Shown: in pieces, positions 1 to 8,544 of the stretch
Layout of the letters: each line of letters starts with the position of its first letter
Numbering within the stretch: position 1 is the first letter of the stretch
Assembly: GCA_949287085.1 (NCBI GenBank)
Contig: CASEER010000008.1
Span: forward strand, 1 to 64,000
Source: an uncultured Coriobacteriaceae bacterium
GTDB taxonomy: Bacteria > Actinomycetota > Coriobacteriia > Coriobacteriales > Coriobacteriaceae
DNA: 64,000 bases
Reading direction: 5' to 3'
Made by a program: the position numbers and the translations under genes
Notes under the pieces: generated by a model
The model's input: the letters and a program-made list of their open reading frames with translations, nothing else
The model's database searches: none
Told to the model about the DNA's origin: nothing

Positions 1-282
1 GCCAAAGGAGATGTCACCCGCGAGCCCCGTCTGATTCATGATCTCGACGGTGAGGTGCTCGAGCAGGTGTGCGAGCTCGGTATCGCCCATGCAGTCATGG
101 AACTTCTCGCCCTCGTCTCCATAGCAGGCGTGCTGGGCAATGGCCGGAGCCAGATCGTAGACGCGCGCCGTCGCCTCAATATCCTCGGAGGTGCGCACCG
201 GCATGCCGGGGTTCACCAGGACGCGGGCACGAAGCTTGTCCTCGCCCACATGGATCTTCATGATGTTGAACAGGTCTGCCAT
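1..282 (-). CDS. Small protein resembling the cyanophycin synthetase N-terminal domain (5' part only)
   Basis: The first 94 codons of a gene that continues beyond the left edge. The ATG at 282 is preceded on the minus strand by an AAAGG-type ribosome site. The protein starts MADLFNIMKIHVGEDKL and carries the segment HLLEHLTVEIMNQTG followed by GDISFG at the cut end. It is a clear paralog of the complete gene at 41703-42356: same start, same RARVLVNPGMP and TSEDIEATARVY blocks, same spacing. The block 'AxxIAQHxC ... HLLEHLTVEI ... GRTR' resembles the glutamate/chain-binding N domain at the front of cyanophycin synthetases (CphA). This is inference from remembered motifs. No ATP-grasp or Mur-ligase part is visible, so polymer synthesis is not implied. 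Confidence 0.8.
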   Translation of the reverse strand, partial: MADLFNIMKIHVGEDKLRARVLVNPGMPVRTSEDIEATARVYDLAPAIAQHACYGDEGEKFHDCMGDTELAHLLEHLTVEIMNQTGLAGDISFG

Positions 283-809
283 GGCTGTCCGACCTTTCTG
301 CCCTGCGCGCCTCGCGGCGGGCACATCTCGCGGCTCTATGCTCGATATTCTAGCGCAGTCGACCTATCGGGCATCGCCCGCGGCCTCATCGGAGCGCGCC
401 TCGTGCGCAGCGCCCGCCGACGCCGCGTCGCCGCTCGCCTCCCGGGCATGCGCGCCCACAAACGCGCCCTCTGCCCATGTCCACGTATGCATGGATGCAT
501 CACCTCTTGATAGCTACCATAGCACCCATCCCCGCCGCGCGCTGCAGCCACGCTCCCGCCTCGCTCCGTCGCGTAAGCAAATCAAACGGGAACGCAGATT
601 CACGATTACGCCCGCCGCGAACGCGGTACAATAAAGTCGCATGTGGATTTTCGCTTGCGGCGGGCTTCCCCTCATCGCCGAGGCCCAACGCGGTGGCCGC
701 GCCATTTGCGCAGACACGGCCATTATCCAGCGAATTGCCAAGAAATGCGGAAAAGCCCCGGTGCACACGGGCGCCGGGAACCTGTATACCTAATGAGAGG
801 AGAAGGTAT
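283..809. other. Intergenic region between two divergent genes, no gene recognised
   Basis: About 530 bases without a convincing coding region; the open frames here lack ribosome sites and look like GC-driven chance. A TACAAT hexamer at 627-632 is a possible -10 box for nifJ but lacks a good -35. The nifJ ribosome site GAGAGGAGAAGG ends just before the ATG at 810. Confidence 0.5.
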
Positions 810-3800
810 ATGGCGCGCAAGTTCAAGTCCATGGACGGCAACGAGGCCGCCGCATACGTATCGTATGCGTTCACCGAAGTTGCGGGGATTTACCCCATCA
901 CGCCGTCCAGCCCCATGGCCGACCATGTCGACCAGTGGGCAGCCCAGGGGATGAAGAACATCTTCGGAACCCCGGTGAAGGTCATCGAGATGGAGTCCGA
1001 GGGTGGCGCCGCGGGCACCGTTCACGGCTCGCTCTGCGCCGGTGCGCTGACCACCACCTACACGGCTTCCCAGGGCCTGCTGCTCATGATCCCGAACATG
1101 TACAAGATTGCTGGCGAGCACCTGCCGGGCGTGTTCCACGTCTCCGCGCGTACGGTTGCCTCCCACGCGCTCAACATCTTCGGCGATCACTCCGACGTGA
1201 TGGCTTGCCGCCAGACCGGCTTCGCCATGCTCGCCGAGACCAACGTCCAGGAGGTCATGGACCTCGCCGCCGTGGCGCACCTTTCCGCCATCAAGGGCCG
1301 CGTGCCGTTCCTGAACTTCTTCGACGGCTTCCGCACCTCGCATGAGATCCAGAAGGTCGCCGTGTGGGACTTCGACGATCTGGCCGAGATGTGCGACATG
1401 GACGCCGTCCAGGCGTTCCGCGACCACGCCCTCAACCCGGAGCACCCGCACAACCGCGGCACCCACGAGGACGGCGACGTCTTCTTCCAGCATCGTGAGG
1501 CCTGCAACACGACCTACGACGAGCTGCCTGCGGTGGTCGAGGACTACATGAACCAGGTGAACGAGAAGCTCGGCACCAACTATCACCTCTTCGACTACTA
1601 TGGCGCGCCGGATGCGGACCGCGTCGTGGTCTGCATGGGCTCCTTCTGCGATACCCTCGAGGAGGTCATCGACTACCTCAACGCCCATGACGAGAAGGTC
1701 GGCCTGGTCAAGGTCCGCCTGTATCGTCCGTGGTCCATCGAGCACTTCATCGCTGCGCTGCCCGAGACGGTCAAGAAGATCGCCGTGCTCGACCGCACCA
1801 AGGAAGCCGGTTCCATTGGCGAGCCGCTCTACGAGGACGTCGTCTCTGCGCTCTATGAGTCCGGCAAGACCGGCATCAAGGTTGTCGGCGGCCGTTACGG
1901 CCTCGGTTCCAAGGACGAGCCGCCCGCGGCTGCGTTCTCGGTCTACGAGGAGCTCAAGGCCGACGAGCCCAAGCGCGAGTTCACCATCGGCATCGTGGAC
2001 GATGTCACCAACCTCTCCCTCCCCATGGATGCCGACGCGCCCAACACGGCGGCCGAGGGCACCATCGAGTGCAAGTTCTGGGGCCTTGGCGGTGACGGTA
2101 CCGTGGGCGCCAATAAGAACTCGATCAAGATCATCGGCGACCACACCGACAAGTACGTTCAGGCCTACTTCCAGTACGACTCCAAGAAGACGGGCGGCGT
2201 GACCATCAGCCACCTGCGCTTCGGCGATCAGCCCATCAAGAGCCCGTACTACATCACCAAGGCCGACTTCGTGGCGTGCCACAACCCCAGCTACATCACG
2301 AAGCACTTCAAGATTGCCCAGGGTGTGAAGCCCGGCGGTACGCTCATGATCAACTGCCAGTGGGACTTCGACGAGCTCTCGAAGCACCTCTCTGCGGCTG
2401 AGAAGCGCTACATTGCCAAGAACAACGTGCAGCTCTACACCATCAACGCCATCGACCTGGCGGTTCAGGTGGGCATGGGCAAGCGCACCAACACCATCCT
2501 CCAGTCCGCGTTCTTCACGCTCGCCGGCGTGCTCCCGCAGGAGGATGCCATCAAGTACATGAAGGATGCTGCCGAGAAGTCCTACGCCAAGAAGGGCCAG
2601 GACGTCGTCGAGGCTAACTGGAAGGCCATCGATGCCGGCGCCACCGCCTTCGTGAAGCATGAGGTTCCCGCCGAGTGGGCCAACGCCGCCGACGAGGCTC
2701 CCGCCGCCGAGCTCAAGGGCCGTCCCGAGCTCGTCAAGCAGGTCAAGAACATCATGGAGCCCATCAACCGCATGGAGGGCGACGAGCTCCCCGTCTCCGC
2801 GTTCGTCGATCACGCCGACGGCCAGTTCGAGCAGGGCGCCTCTGCGTACGAGAAGCGCGGCGTTGCCGTCATGGTGCCGCATTGGGACGCCGACAAGTGC
2901 ATCCAGTGCAACCAGTGCTCGTATGTATGCCCGCACGCCACGATCCGCCCGTTCGGCCTGACCGAGGAGGAGATCGCGAACGCGCCCGAGGGCATGCGCA
3001 CGCTCGACATCAAGATGCCGAAGGACACCGGCCTCAAGTTCACCATGGCCATCAGTCCGCTCGACTGCATGGGCTGCACCAACTGCGCCAAGGTCTGCCC
3101 GAAGGGCGCCCTCACCATGGTGCCGCAGGAGCAGGAGCTCGAGGAGCAGAAGACCTTCGATTACTGCGTGGCCGAGGTCTCGCCGAAGCCCGTGCTCGAG
3201 GCTGCAAACGTCAAGGGCAGCCAGTTCAAGCAGCCGCTGCTTGAGTTCTCTGGTTCCTGCGCCGGCTGCGCCGAGACCGCCTATGCGCGCCTCGTCACCC
3301 AGGTCTGCGGCGACCGCATGTTCATCTCCAACGCTACCGGCTGCTCCTCCATTTGGGGCAACCCGGCTGGCCGTTCGCCGTACACGGTCAACAAGGACGG
3401 TCATGGTCCCGCGTGGAACAACAGCCTCTTCGAGGATAACGCCGAGCACGGCCTGGGCATGGCACTCGGTTACGAGGCCGTTCAGAACAAGCTCGTGGTG
3501 CTGACCGAGGAGCTCATCGCTGCCGAGGGTACGCCCGAGGACGTGAAGGCTGCCGGTAAGGCCTGGATCGACGCTCGCAAGGACGCCGAGGCATCCAAGA
3601 CCACCGCTGCTGCCTACATCGCGGCCCTCGAGGCTTGCGGCTGCGACAAGGCCAAGGCGATTCTCGCCGACAAGTCCTTCCTCACCAAGAAGAGCTTCTG
3701 GATCTTCGGTGGCGACGGCTGGGCGTATGACATCGGCTTCGGCGGCCTCGATCACGTGCTCGCCAGCAACAACGACGTCAACGTCTTCGTGTTCGACACC

Positions 3801-4208
3801 GAGGTTTACTCCAACACCGGTGGCCAGGCTTCCAAGGCTTCGAACCTCGGCCAGGTGGCCCAGTTCGACGCGGCCGGCAAGGAGACCAAGAAGAAGAGCC
3901 TTGCCGAGATCGCGATGAGCTATGGCTATGTGTACGTGGCCCAGGTTGCCATGGGCGCCAACCCGGCTCAGACGCTTAAGGCCATCCAGGAGGCCGAGGC
4001 GTACGACGGTCCGTCCCTTATCATCGGCTACAGCCCCTGCGAGATGCACTCCATCAAGAAGGGCGGCATGCAGAACTGCCAGGCCGAGATGAAGAAGGCC
4101 GTGGAGTGCGGCTACTGGCACCCTCGACTCCAAGGAGCCGAAGGGCGGTTATCAGGAGTTCCTGATGAACGAGGCCCGCTATGCTTCGCTCACCCGTTCG
4201 TTCCCTGA
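810..4208 (+). CDS. nifJ: Pyruvate:ferredoxin (flavodoxin) oxidoreductase with a frameshifted C-terminus
   Basis: Oxidises pyruvate with CoA to acetyl-CoA and CO2, passing electrons to ferredoxin; the central pyruvate step in anaerobes. Start ATG 810 follows GAGGAGAAGG. Visible parts: N-terminal domain with GIYPITPSSPMADHVDQWA; two [4Fe-4S] motifs CIQCNQCSYVCP (about C697-C707) and CMGCTNCAKVCP (about C753-C763); the TPP and proximal-cluster region with CAGC (C817, C820), ATGCSSIWG (C845) and SPCEMHS (C1077). All known cluster ligands therefore lie before the defect. After H1104 in GYWH the frame is lost: about 16 expected codons are missing and 28 out-of-frame residues follow to a stop at 4206. 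The true C-terminal end is still readable in another frame to 4302. Either a real truncation that may keep activity, or an assembly/sequencing error. Confidence 0.95.
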   Translation: MARKFKSMDGNEAAAYVSYAFTEVAGIYPITPSSPMADHVDQWAAQGMKNIFGTPVKVIEMESEGGAAGTVHGSLCAGALTTTYTASQGLLLMIPNMYKIAGEHLPGVFHVSARTVASHALNIFGDHSDVMACRQTGFAMLAETNVQEVMDLAAVAHLSAIKGRVPFLNFFDGFRTSHEIQKVAVWDFDDLAEMCDMDAVQAFRDHALNPEHPHNRGTHEDGDVFFQHREACNTTYDELPAVVEDYMNQVNEKLGTNYHLFDYYGAPDADRVVVCMGSFCDTLEEVIDYLNAHDEKVGLVKVRLYRPWSIEHFIAALPETVKKIAVLDRTKEAGSIGEPLYEDVVSALYESGKTGIKVVGGRYGLGSKDEPPAAAFSVYEELKADEPKREFTIGIVDDVTNLSLPMDADAPNTAAEGTIECKFWGLGGDGTVGANKNSIKIIGDHTDKYVQAYFQYDSKKTGGVTISHLRFGDQPIKSPYYITKADFVACHNPSYITKHFKIAQGVKPGGTLMINCQWDFDELSKHLSAAEKRYIAKNNVQLYTINAIDLAVQVGMGKRTNTILQSAFFTLAGVLPQEDAIKYMKDAAEKSYAKKGQDVVEANWKAIDAGATAFVKHEVPAEWANAADEAPAAELKGRPELVKQVKNIMEPINRMEGDELPVSAFVDHADGQFEQGASAYEKRGVAVMVPHWDADKCIQCNQCSYVCPHATIRPFGLTEEEIANAPEGMRTLDIKMPKDTGLKFTMAISPLDCMGCTNCAKVCPKGALTMVPQEQELEEQKTFDYCVAEVSPKPVLEAANVKGSQFKQPLLEFSGSCAGCAETAYARLVTQVCGDRMFISNATGCSSIWGNPAGRSPYTVNKDGHGPAWNNSLFEDNAEHGLGMALGYEAVQNKLVVLTEELIAAEGTPEDVKAAGKAWIDARKDAEASKTTAAAYIAALEACGCDKAKAILADKSFLTKKSFWIFGGDGWAYDIGFGGLDHVLASNNDVNVFVFDTEVYSNTGGQASKASNLGQVAQFDAAGKETKKKSLAEIAMSYGYVYVAQVAMGANPAQTLKAIQEAEAYDGPSLIIGYSPCEMHSIKKGGMQNCQAEMKKAVECGYWHPRLQGAEGRLSGVPDERGPLCFAHPFVP

Positions 4209-4302
4209 GCGCGCCGAGGTGCTCTTCAAGGAGAACGAGGAGGCCGCAATGGCCCGCTATCAGCACCTGCTGAAGCTCAAGGATGTCTACGCTGAGGTCT
4301 AA
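4119..4302 (+). pseudogene. nifJ: Displaced in-frame 3' end of nifJ
   Basis: From the CACC at 4119-4122 the frame TLDSKEPKGGYQEFLMNEAR ... LLKLKDVYAEV ends at TAA 4300-4302. This matches the usual PFOR tail 'NPF-LDSK-P-G--EEFL'. In intact relatives about 16 residues (the Y-P-L-A-G-K-NPF stretch) separate GYWH from LDSK. Both sides of the junction fit a CACC microhomology, so a deletion of 3n+2 bases (about 50) is the simplest explanation. Confidence 0.85.
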
Positions 4303-4323
4303 GGCGTAGGTTCACTCCTAACC

Positions 4324-4409
4324 GGAAAGCCCCCGAGGGTTTCCACGCTCACGTCGCGCTGCTGAGAGGCTGCGGCATGTGGGCTACGGAAGTCCCTCGG
4401 GGGCTTTCC
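4324..4409 (+). terminator. Large stem-loop after nifJ
   Basis: Perfect 16-bp arms GGAAAGCCCCCGAGGG (4324-4339) and its complement (4394-4409), separated by 54 bases. There is no clear T-run after the right arm. Its place just after nifJ suggests a terminator or an mRNA 3' stabilising stem. Confidence 0.7.
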
Positions 4410-4605
4410 TATGTTTACGACGCCGCTTGGAATATCCAATATGGGGAGTGACTCAAAGTCGACATCCGCAATGCTGCGTGTCTTGCCACATCCTCAATGG
4501 CGCGCGCCTTGCCTAAGCGTCTAAATTGGGGGTAGCCCCCATTTGGATAACTGGGCAATTGGGTACAAAGAGCGGTGTATGGCGGCAACGACGAGGGGAA
4601 CGCAT

Positions 4606-5349
4606 ATGGCGCAGGACGACGTGCGTGACGAGTGCGCGGGCAACGACGACCCGTTTGATGCGGAAGGCGCGCAGACGTTTGAAGACCTTACCAGCAATGA
4701 ATCGGGCGGATCGGTGCACGCCGACGACGGAAGTCATCTGGTGCCGGGCGACGAAGGCGAGCATGATGCCGAGTTGCACGAGCAGATTCTCACCCAAGAA
4801 ACGGTGTGGAGCGGCAAGATCTTTGACGTGGAGCGCATGGAGGTCAAGCTGCCCAACGGCCATTGCTCGCTGCGCGACGTCGTGCGCCATTGTGGTGCGG
4901 TTGCCGTGGTGGCGCTCACCGAAAAGGGCAAGATCGCGCTGGTGCGCCAGTATCGCACGGCGCTCGATCGTGTAACGGTTGAGATTCCCGCAGGCAAGAT
5001 GGACCCGGGTGAGGAGCCGCTTGAGGCGGCAAAGCGCGAGCTCAAGGAAGAGACAGGCTTTGTGGCTGGTCGCATTGCGTATCTTACGACCATTGCCACC
5101 TCGGGGGGGTTTACCGACGAGCTCATCCACATCTACCTGGCCACGCAGCTTTCGTTCGAAGGCGCGCAGCCCGATGAGGACGAGTTCCTTAATGTCGAGC
5201 TCGTTGACGTGCAGGAACTGGTTGATGCCGTGCTGGACGGCAAGATTGAGGATGCCAAGACCGTGGTAGGCGCGCTTGCTTGTGACGTAATGGCGCATCG
5301 CCTGGCGGCAGACGCGACCATGCCGGATGACGGGCAGGATGCCGAGTAA
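4606..5349 (+). CDS. NUDIX hydrolase, ADP-ribose pyrophosphatase type
   Basis: Probably hydrolyses ADP-ribose or related nucleoside diphosphate compounds. The Nudix box is complete: GKMDPGEEPLEAAKRELKEE then TGF, matching GX5EX7REUXEEXGU. The upstream strand pattern VWSGKIFDVERMEVKLPNG is typical of the NudF/YqkG type. The ATG at 4606 is chosen over those at 4543 and 4579 because GAGGGGAA lies at good distance; 247 aa. The first ~60 residues are acidic and low in complexity, longer than usual for the family. Upstream, a small hairpin (about 4522-4545, TGGGGGT/AGCCCCCA) may be regulatory. The gene converges on coaX. Confidence 0.92.
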   Translation: MAQDDVRDECAGNDDPFDAEGAQTFEDLTSNESGGSVHADDGSHLVPGDEGEHDAELHEQILTQETVWSGKIFDVERMEVKLPNGHCSLRDVVRHCGAVAVVALTEKGKIALVRQYRTALDRVTVEIPAGKMDPGEEPLEAAKRELKEETGFVAGRIAYLTTIATSGGFTDELIHIYLATQLSFEGAQPDEDEFLNVELVDVQELVDAVLDGKIEDAKTVVGALACDVMAHRLAADATMPDDGQDAE

Positions 5350-5414
5350 CGGCCAGGCAGCCCGCTGTGCCGTGTGCGGCGCTGCGACTCCGTTGTACCG
5401 TATGTGGTTTCGCA

Positions 5415-5468
5415 GCCCCGTTGCGTATGCGCGGGGTTGCGGCCCCGTTGCGTATGCGCGGGGTTGCA
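5415..5468. repeat. 27-bp tandem duplication
   Basis: Two nearly identical 27-base units (5415-5441 and 5442-5468, each beginning GCCCCGTTGCGTATGCGCGG) sit between the convergent NUDIX and coaX genes. Confidence 0.85.
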
Positions 5469-5474
5469 GCGCTG

Positions 5475-6260
5475 CTATACGGTACGCGGCTCGCGGTCGC
5501 GCATGCGGCGGGCGATCTCGCAAATGCCCTTAAGCGTAAGCTGGCCATCAACGACATCAAAGACCTTGGTTGAGGTTGCCACAATCGGGGCAAGGCCGCC
5601 GGTGGCGATGACGCAGGCGTCGGGTGCTTCGAGCTCGGCGCGAATGCGGGCCACCAGCCCCTCGGCCATCGCAGCGGTGCCCAGTACGGCACCGCTTTGC
5701 ACAGCCTCTTCGGTGGTGCACCCAATGGCATGGGGCGGCGTTTCCAGCGGAATGCTCGCAATGCGTGCGGCACGCGCCACGAGCGCATCCATCGAAATCC
5801 GCAGGCCCGGTGCAATGGCGCCGCCAATATAGCAACCATCGGCGGCCACCACGTCAATGTTAGTGGCTGTGCCAAAGTCCACCACAATCGAGGGTGCACC
5901 GTAGAACTTCTCGGCAGCAACGGCGTTGGCAATGCGATCGGCACCCACCTCTTCGGGGTGCGGCGCGCGAATATGAGTGACCGCGGCCGTGTCCGGTCCC
6001 ACGGCAATGCACCGCGCGGCTATGCGCTCGGCCACCGCATGCCATTCGTGCGTAAGCTGCGGCACCACGCCGGCAAAGGCAATCTCGTCCACGCAACCCA
6101 GCGTGAGCCCGTACATGCGCAGGTATCCCAGCAGGCGCACGTGAATCTCGTCGGCTGTAAAGGTGCGGTCAGTTGGCATGCGCCATGAGCGAACGAGCTT
6201 ATCGCCATCAAACAGGCCAAGAGCGGTTTGGGTGTTTCCCATATCAATCGCGAGGAGCAT
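5475..6260 (-). CDS. coaX: Type III pantothenate kinase
   Basis: Phosphorylates pantothenate, the first step of coenzyme A synthesis. 261 aa, the usual length. Motifs: N-terminal phosphate loop LLAIDMGNTQTALGLF, the pantothenate-binding segment EEVGADRIANAVAAE, the central FGTATNIDVV with its acidic residue, and IGGAIAPGLRISMDAL. The start at 6260 follows AGGAGACCGC. It faces the LacI-type regulator gene across 157 bases that hold a palindrome overlapping both candidate promoters. It supplies CoA, the acceptor of the nifJ reaction nearby. Confidence 0.96.
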   Translation of the reverse strand: MLLAIDMGNTQTALGLFDGDKLVRSWRMPTDRTFTADEIHVRLLGYLRMYGLTLGCVDEIAFAGVVPQLTHEWHAVAERIAARCIAVGPDTAAVTHIRAPHPEEVGADRIANAVAAEKFYGAPSIVVDFGTATNIDVVAADGCYIGGAIAPGLRISMDALVARAARIASIPLETPPHAIGCTTEEAVQSGAVLGTAAMAEGLVARIRAELEAPDACVIATGGLAPIVATSTKVFDVVDGQLTLKGICEIARRMRDREPRTV

Positions 6261-6302
6261 GCGGTCTCCTTACCAGGTTAGGGGCGTGCGGTTGCGTGTC
6301 CA

Positions 6303-6355
6303 TTGTATACCACGCGGCGGCGTATCGTTAAAGCGCTTCAATTGCTTGGTATACT
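6303..6355. promoter_or_regulatory. Divergent coaX / LacI promoter region with LacI-type operator
   Basis: A palindrome GTTAAAGCGCTTCAAT (6327-6342, core AAGCGCTT with central CG) has the form of LacI/CcpA-family operators. Rightward, TATACT (6350-6355) is a good -10, so the operator covers the -35 and spacer. Leftward, TACAAT (complement of 6303-6308) is a -10 for coaX, whose -35 zone is also covered. Confidence 0.6.
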
Positions 6356-6417
6356 GATGCGCATACGATGGGCGGCGGCAAGCTTTCCATGCTGCAGCAT
6401 ATGGATACGGAGGCGAA

Positions 6418-7632
6418 ATGGCGCGCACCAAAATTAGCGATGTTGCCCGCGAGGCAGGTGTTTCGCTGGGAACGGTGTCCAACGCGATCAACCATCCCGA
6501 GCGCGTGCGCCCCGACACGCTTGCGCTGGTAAACGAGGCCATCGACCGCTTGGGCTACCTGCCCAACCAGACGGCGCGCCTGCTGGCGGGCGGCGTCAAT
6601 GCGGTCATAGGCCTGGTACTGCCGCGCCTGAACCACGGGTGCAGCTTGCAGATTGCCAACGGCGCGCGCAACGAAGCCATTCGCGCGGGCTATGATCTGA
6701 TTATTATGAATACCGATGATGACCAAGAGGTCGAGCGTCGCTACCTGCAGTTTTGCGTGGGCATGCAGCTTGCCGGCGTGCTGGTGCAGCCGTCGACCTA
6801 CCAGGTGCCGCGCCCGCTGCGCTCGTTGCCGGTGCCCGTGGTGTTTTTGAGTGCGCCTGATGTGCCCGACGGGGCGCTTTCGGTTTCGGCCGATTATGCG
6901 GCACAAGGGCGTTTGATTGCTGAGCACGTGCTGTCCCGCGGTGCCACGCATATTGCGGTGGTGGGGGAGACGTCGCGCCCGCCGCTCGCCCAGCGTTTGG
7001 AGGGTGTGCGTGCTGTGGCGGCTGAGCATCCAGAGGCGCATTTTGAGGTCATCAACCGGGGAAACCGGTACGGCTCGTCCGATGGTGCGCGGCTGGGGGC
7101 AAAGCTTGCCCGCCGTGATCCCTTGACGCGTCCTGACGCCATTATTGGCTTGGCAGATGCCATTGCAGTCGGCGCGGTTGCCGGCGCGCAGGCGGCGGGT
7201 TGCGCGGTGCCCGACGGCATAATGGTTGCCGGCTGCGACGGCAACCCGCTTGCATGGGGTGGCTCGGTGTCGCTTACCACGTGTTCGCCTGCGGGATACG
7301 AAATTGGGCGCAAGGGCGTGCAGATGCTCGTCGCGCAAATCAATGCCGAGCGGGAGGCTGAGGCGGCTGAGGCTGCAGGGGTGCCTTCGGCTGCAGCGGC
7401 CGAGGCCATGCGCCGCGAGTGGTATCCGAGCGCGCTCGACTACCCGGGCATGGCGCCTGCAGCCCAAAACGCGGCTGCCGAGGCAGAGATTAAAAATCGG
7501 CACGAGTTTGTGCGTCCGTTTTTGCTTGAGCGGGCGAGCACCATGGGTGCAGACGCGGCGCAAAAAGGAGCGATCGGGAGCATTGGTGCGATTCCGAGTA
7601 TTCCCGAGCTTGATGTGGGCTCGTATTTATAG
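6418..7632 (+). CDS. LacI-family transcriptional regulator
   Basis: DNA-binding repressor. Residues 1-56 form the LacI helix-turn-helix: TKISDVAREAGVSLGTVSNA, then the hinge region LPNQTARLLAGG. The periplasmic-binding-like sensor domain follows (IGLVLPRLNHGCSLQIANGA to about residue 310, with GLADAIAVGAVAGAQAAG). 404 aa, about 60 longer than the family norm because of an Ala/Glu-rich C-terminal extension from about residue 305. Start ATG 6418 follows ACGGAGGCGAA. The AAGCGCTT operator upstream suggests autoregulation. The effector is unknown; no sugar operon follows, so it may act elsewhere. Confidence 0.93.
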   Translation: MARTKISDVAREAGVSLGTVSNAINHPERVRPDTLALVNEAIDRLGYLPNQTARLLAGGVNAVIGLVLPRLNHGCSLQIANGARNEAIRAGYDLIIMNTDDDQEVERRYLQFCVGMQLAGVLVQPSTYQVPRPLRSLPVPVVFLSAPDVPDGALSVSADYAAQGRLIAEHVLSRGATHIAVVGETSRPPLAQRLEGVRAVAAEHPEAHFEVINRGNRYGSSDGARLGAKLARRDPLTRPDAIIGLADAIAVGAVAGAQAAGCAVPDGIMVAGCDGNPLAWGGSVSLTTCSPAGYEIGRKGVQMLVAQINAEREAEAAEAAGVPSAAAAEAMRREWYPSALDYPGMAPAAQNAAAEAEIKNRHEFVRPFLLERASTMGADAAQKGAIGSIGAIPSIPELDVGSYL

Positions 7633-7740
7633 CGCGAGTAGCTATGCCGCGCTGCGCAAATGTCGCATACCCATGCGGATATTCCTCAGTCGCACCAGGA
7701 AAATGCGGTCAAATGGGCGCTCAGCTATACTGCGCGGAAC

Positions 7741-8409
7741 CTACTCCTGATGGTCGTCGTTATAAAGGGCAATGGCACCGACGAGCTCGTCCAGCGAGCC
7801 GAGCACGTCGGCGCAGCAGCTGGCAATCTCGGGCGTTGGCGCAATGGTGTCCGGCACCAAAAAGACGGGCATGCCGGCCGCATGGCCGGAGCGCACGCCG
7901 TTGGGCGAGTCCTCCACCACGGCGCAGGTGGTGGGCTCCGTGCCCAGACGCTTGGCCGCGAGCAAATAGATCTCGGGGTCCGGCTTGCCGTTGGTGACCT
8001 CGTTACCGCAGGTAATGGTGTCAAAATACTTGAGCATATCGAACGGCTCAAGCTCGCGCTCGGCAACGGGACGGTACGACGAGGTGGCCAATCCCAGTTT
8101 AAAGCCGCGCTCCTTAAGGTTGGCAAGCGCCTTTTTGGCAAACGGCTTGGCGGTGAGCTCGGAGTCCATGAGTTCGCCCTTGAGGCGCTGGTGCAGGTCA
8201 AAGGTCTCCCGTGCGCGCTCGCGCGTGATGCCGTAGCGCTCGATGAGCAAATCGATGAGGGCGTCGGCGGTGCGGCCCACAAAGCTGCGAATGAGGTCGT
8301 CGTCGACCTCAAGCCCCATGGCCTCGCTGGTGCTGTGCCACGCATGCGCGCTGATGGTCTCGGTATCAACGAGCGTGCCGTCAAGATCAAAAAGCACCGC
8401 GTGTATCAT
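7741..8409 (-). CDS. HAD-superfamily hydrolase (beta-phosphoglucomutase / phosphatase type)
   Basis: 222 aa with all four HAD motifs: FDLDGTLVDTE (nucleophile Asp), LATSSYR (motif II), the conserved Lys in NGKPDPEIY, and VVEDSPNGVRSG (motif IV acids). A helical cap domain lies between motifs I and II, as in the subclass IA group that includes beta-phosphoglucomutases and phosphoglycolate phosphatases. Substrate cannot be fixed from sequence. ATG 8409 follows GGGAGATTCAC; longer upstream reading on this strand is antisense to larE and rejected. Diverges from larE. Confidence 0.93.
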   Translation of the reverse strand: MIHAVLFDLDGTLVDTETISAHAWHSTSEAMGLEVDDDLIRSFVGRTADALIDLLIERYGITRERARETFDLHQRLKGELMDSELTAKPFAKKALANLKERGFKLGLATSSYRPVAERELEPFDMLKYFDTITCGNEVTNGKPDPEIYLLAAKRLGTEPTTCAVVEDSPNGVRSGHAAGMPVFLVPDTIAPTPEIASCCADVLGSLDELVGAIALYNDDHQE

Positions 8410-8544
8410 GTGAATCTCCCGTGCTTGGTGGTGTGAGGGCGCCGCGCTGCGTTGGCGGCGGCGCACCAATTGCTCTATTGTGCCAGAGCTCGCGCTCGTT
8501 GGGTACAAGATGGACCGGAAATCGCGAAGAAGACGGAGGCGGCA

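Noticed and set aside
723-4133. 1136-codon open frame on the minus strand
   Set aside because: It is antisense to nifJ; high GC leaves the opposite frame open. Its predicted protein is Leu/Val/His-rich with no family motif and no ribosome site.
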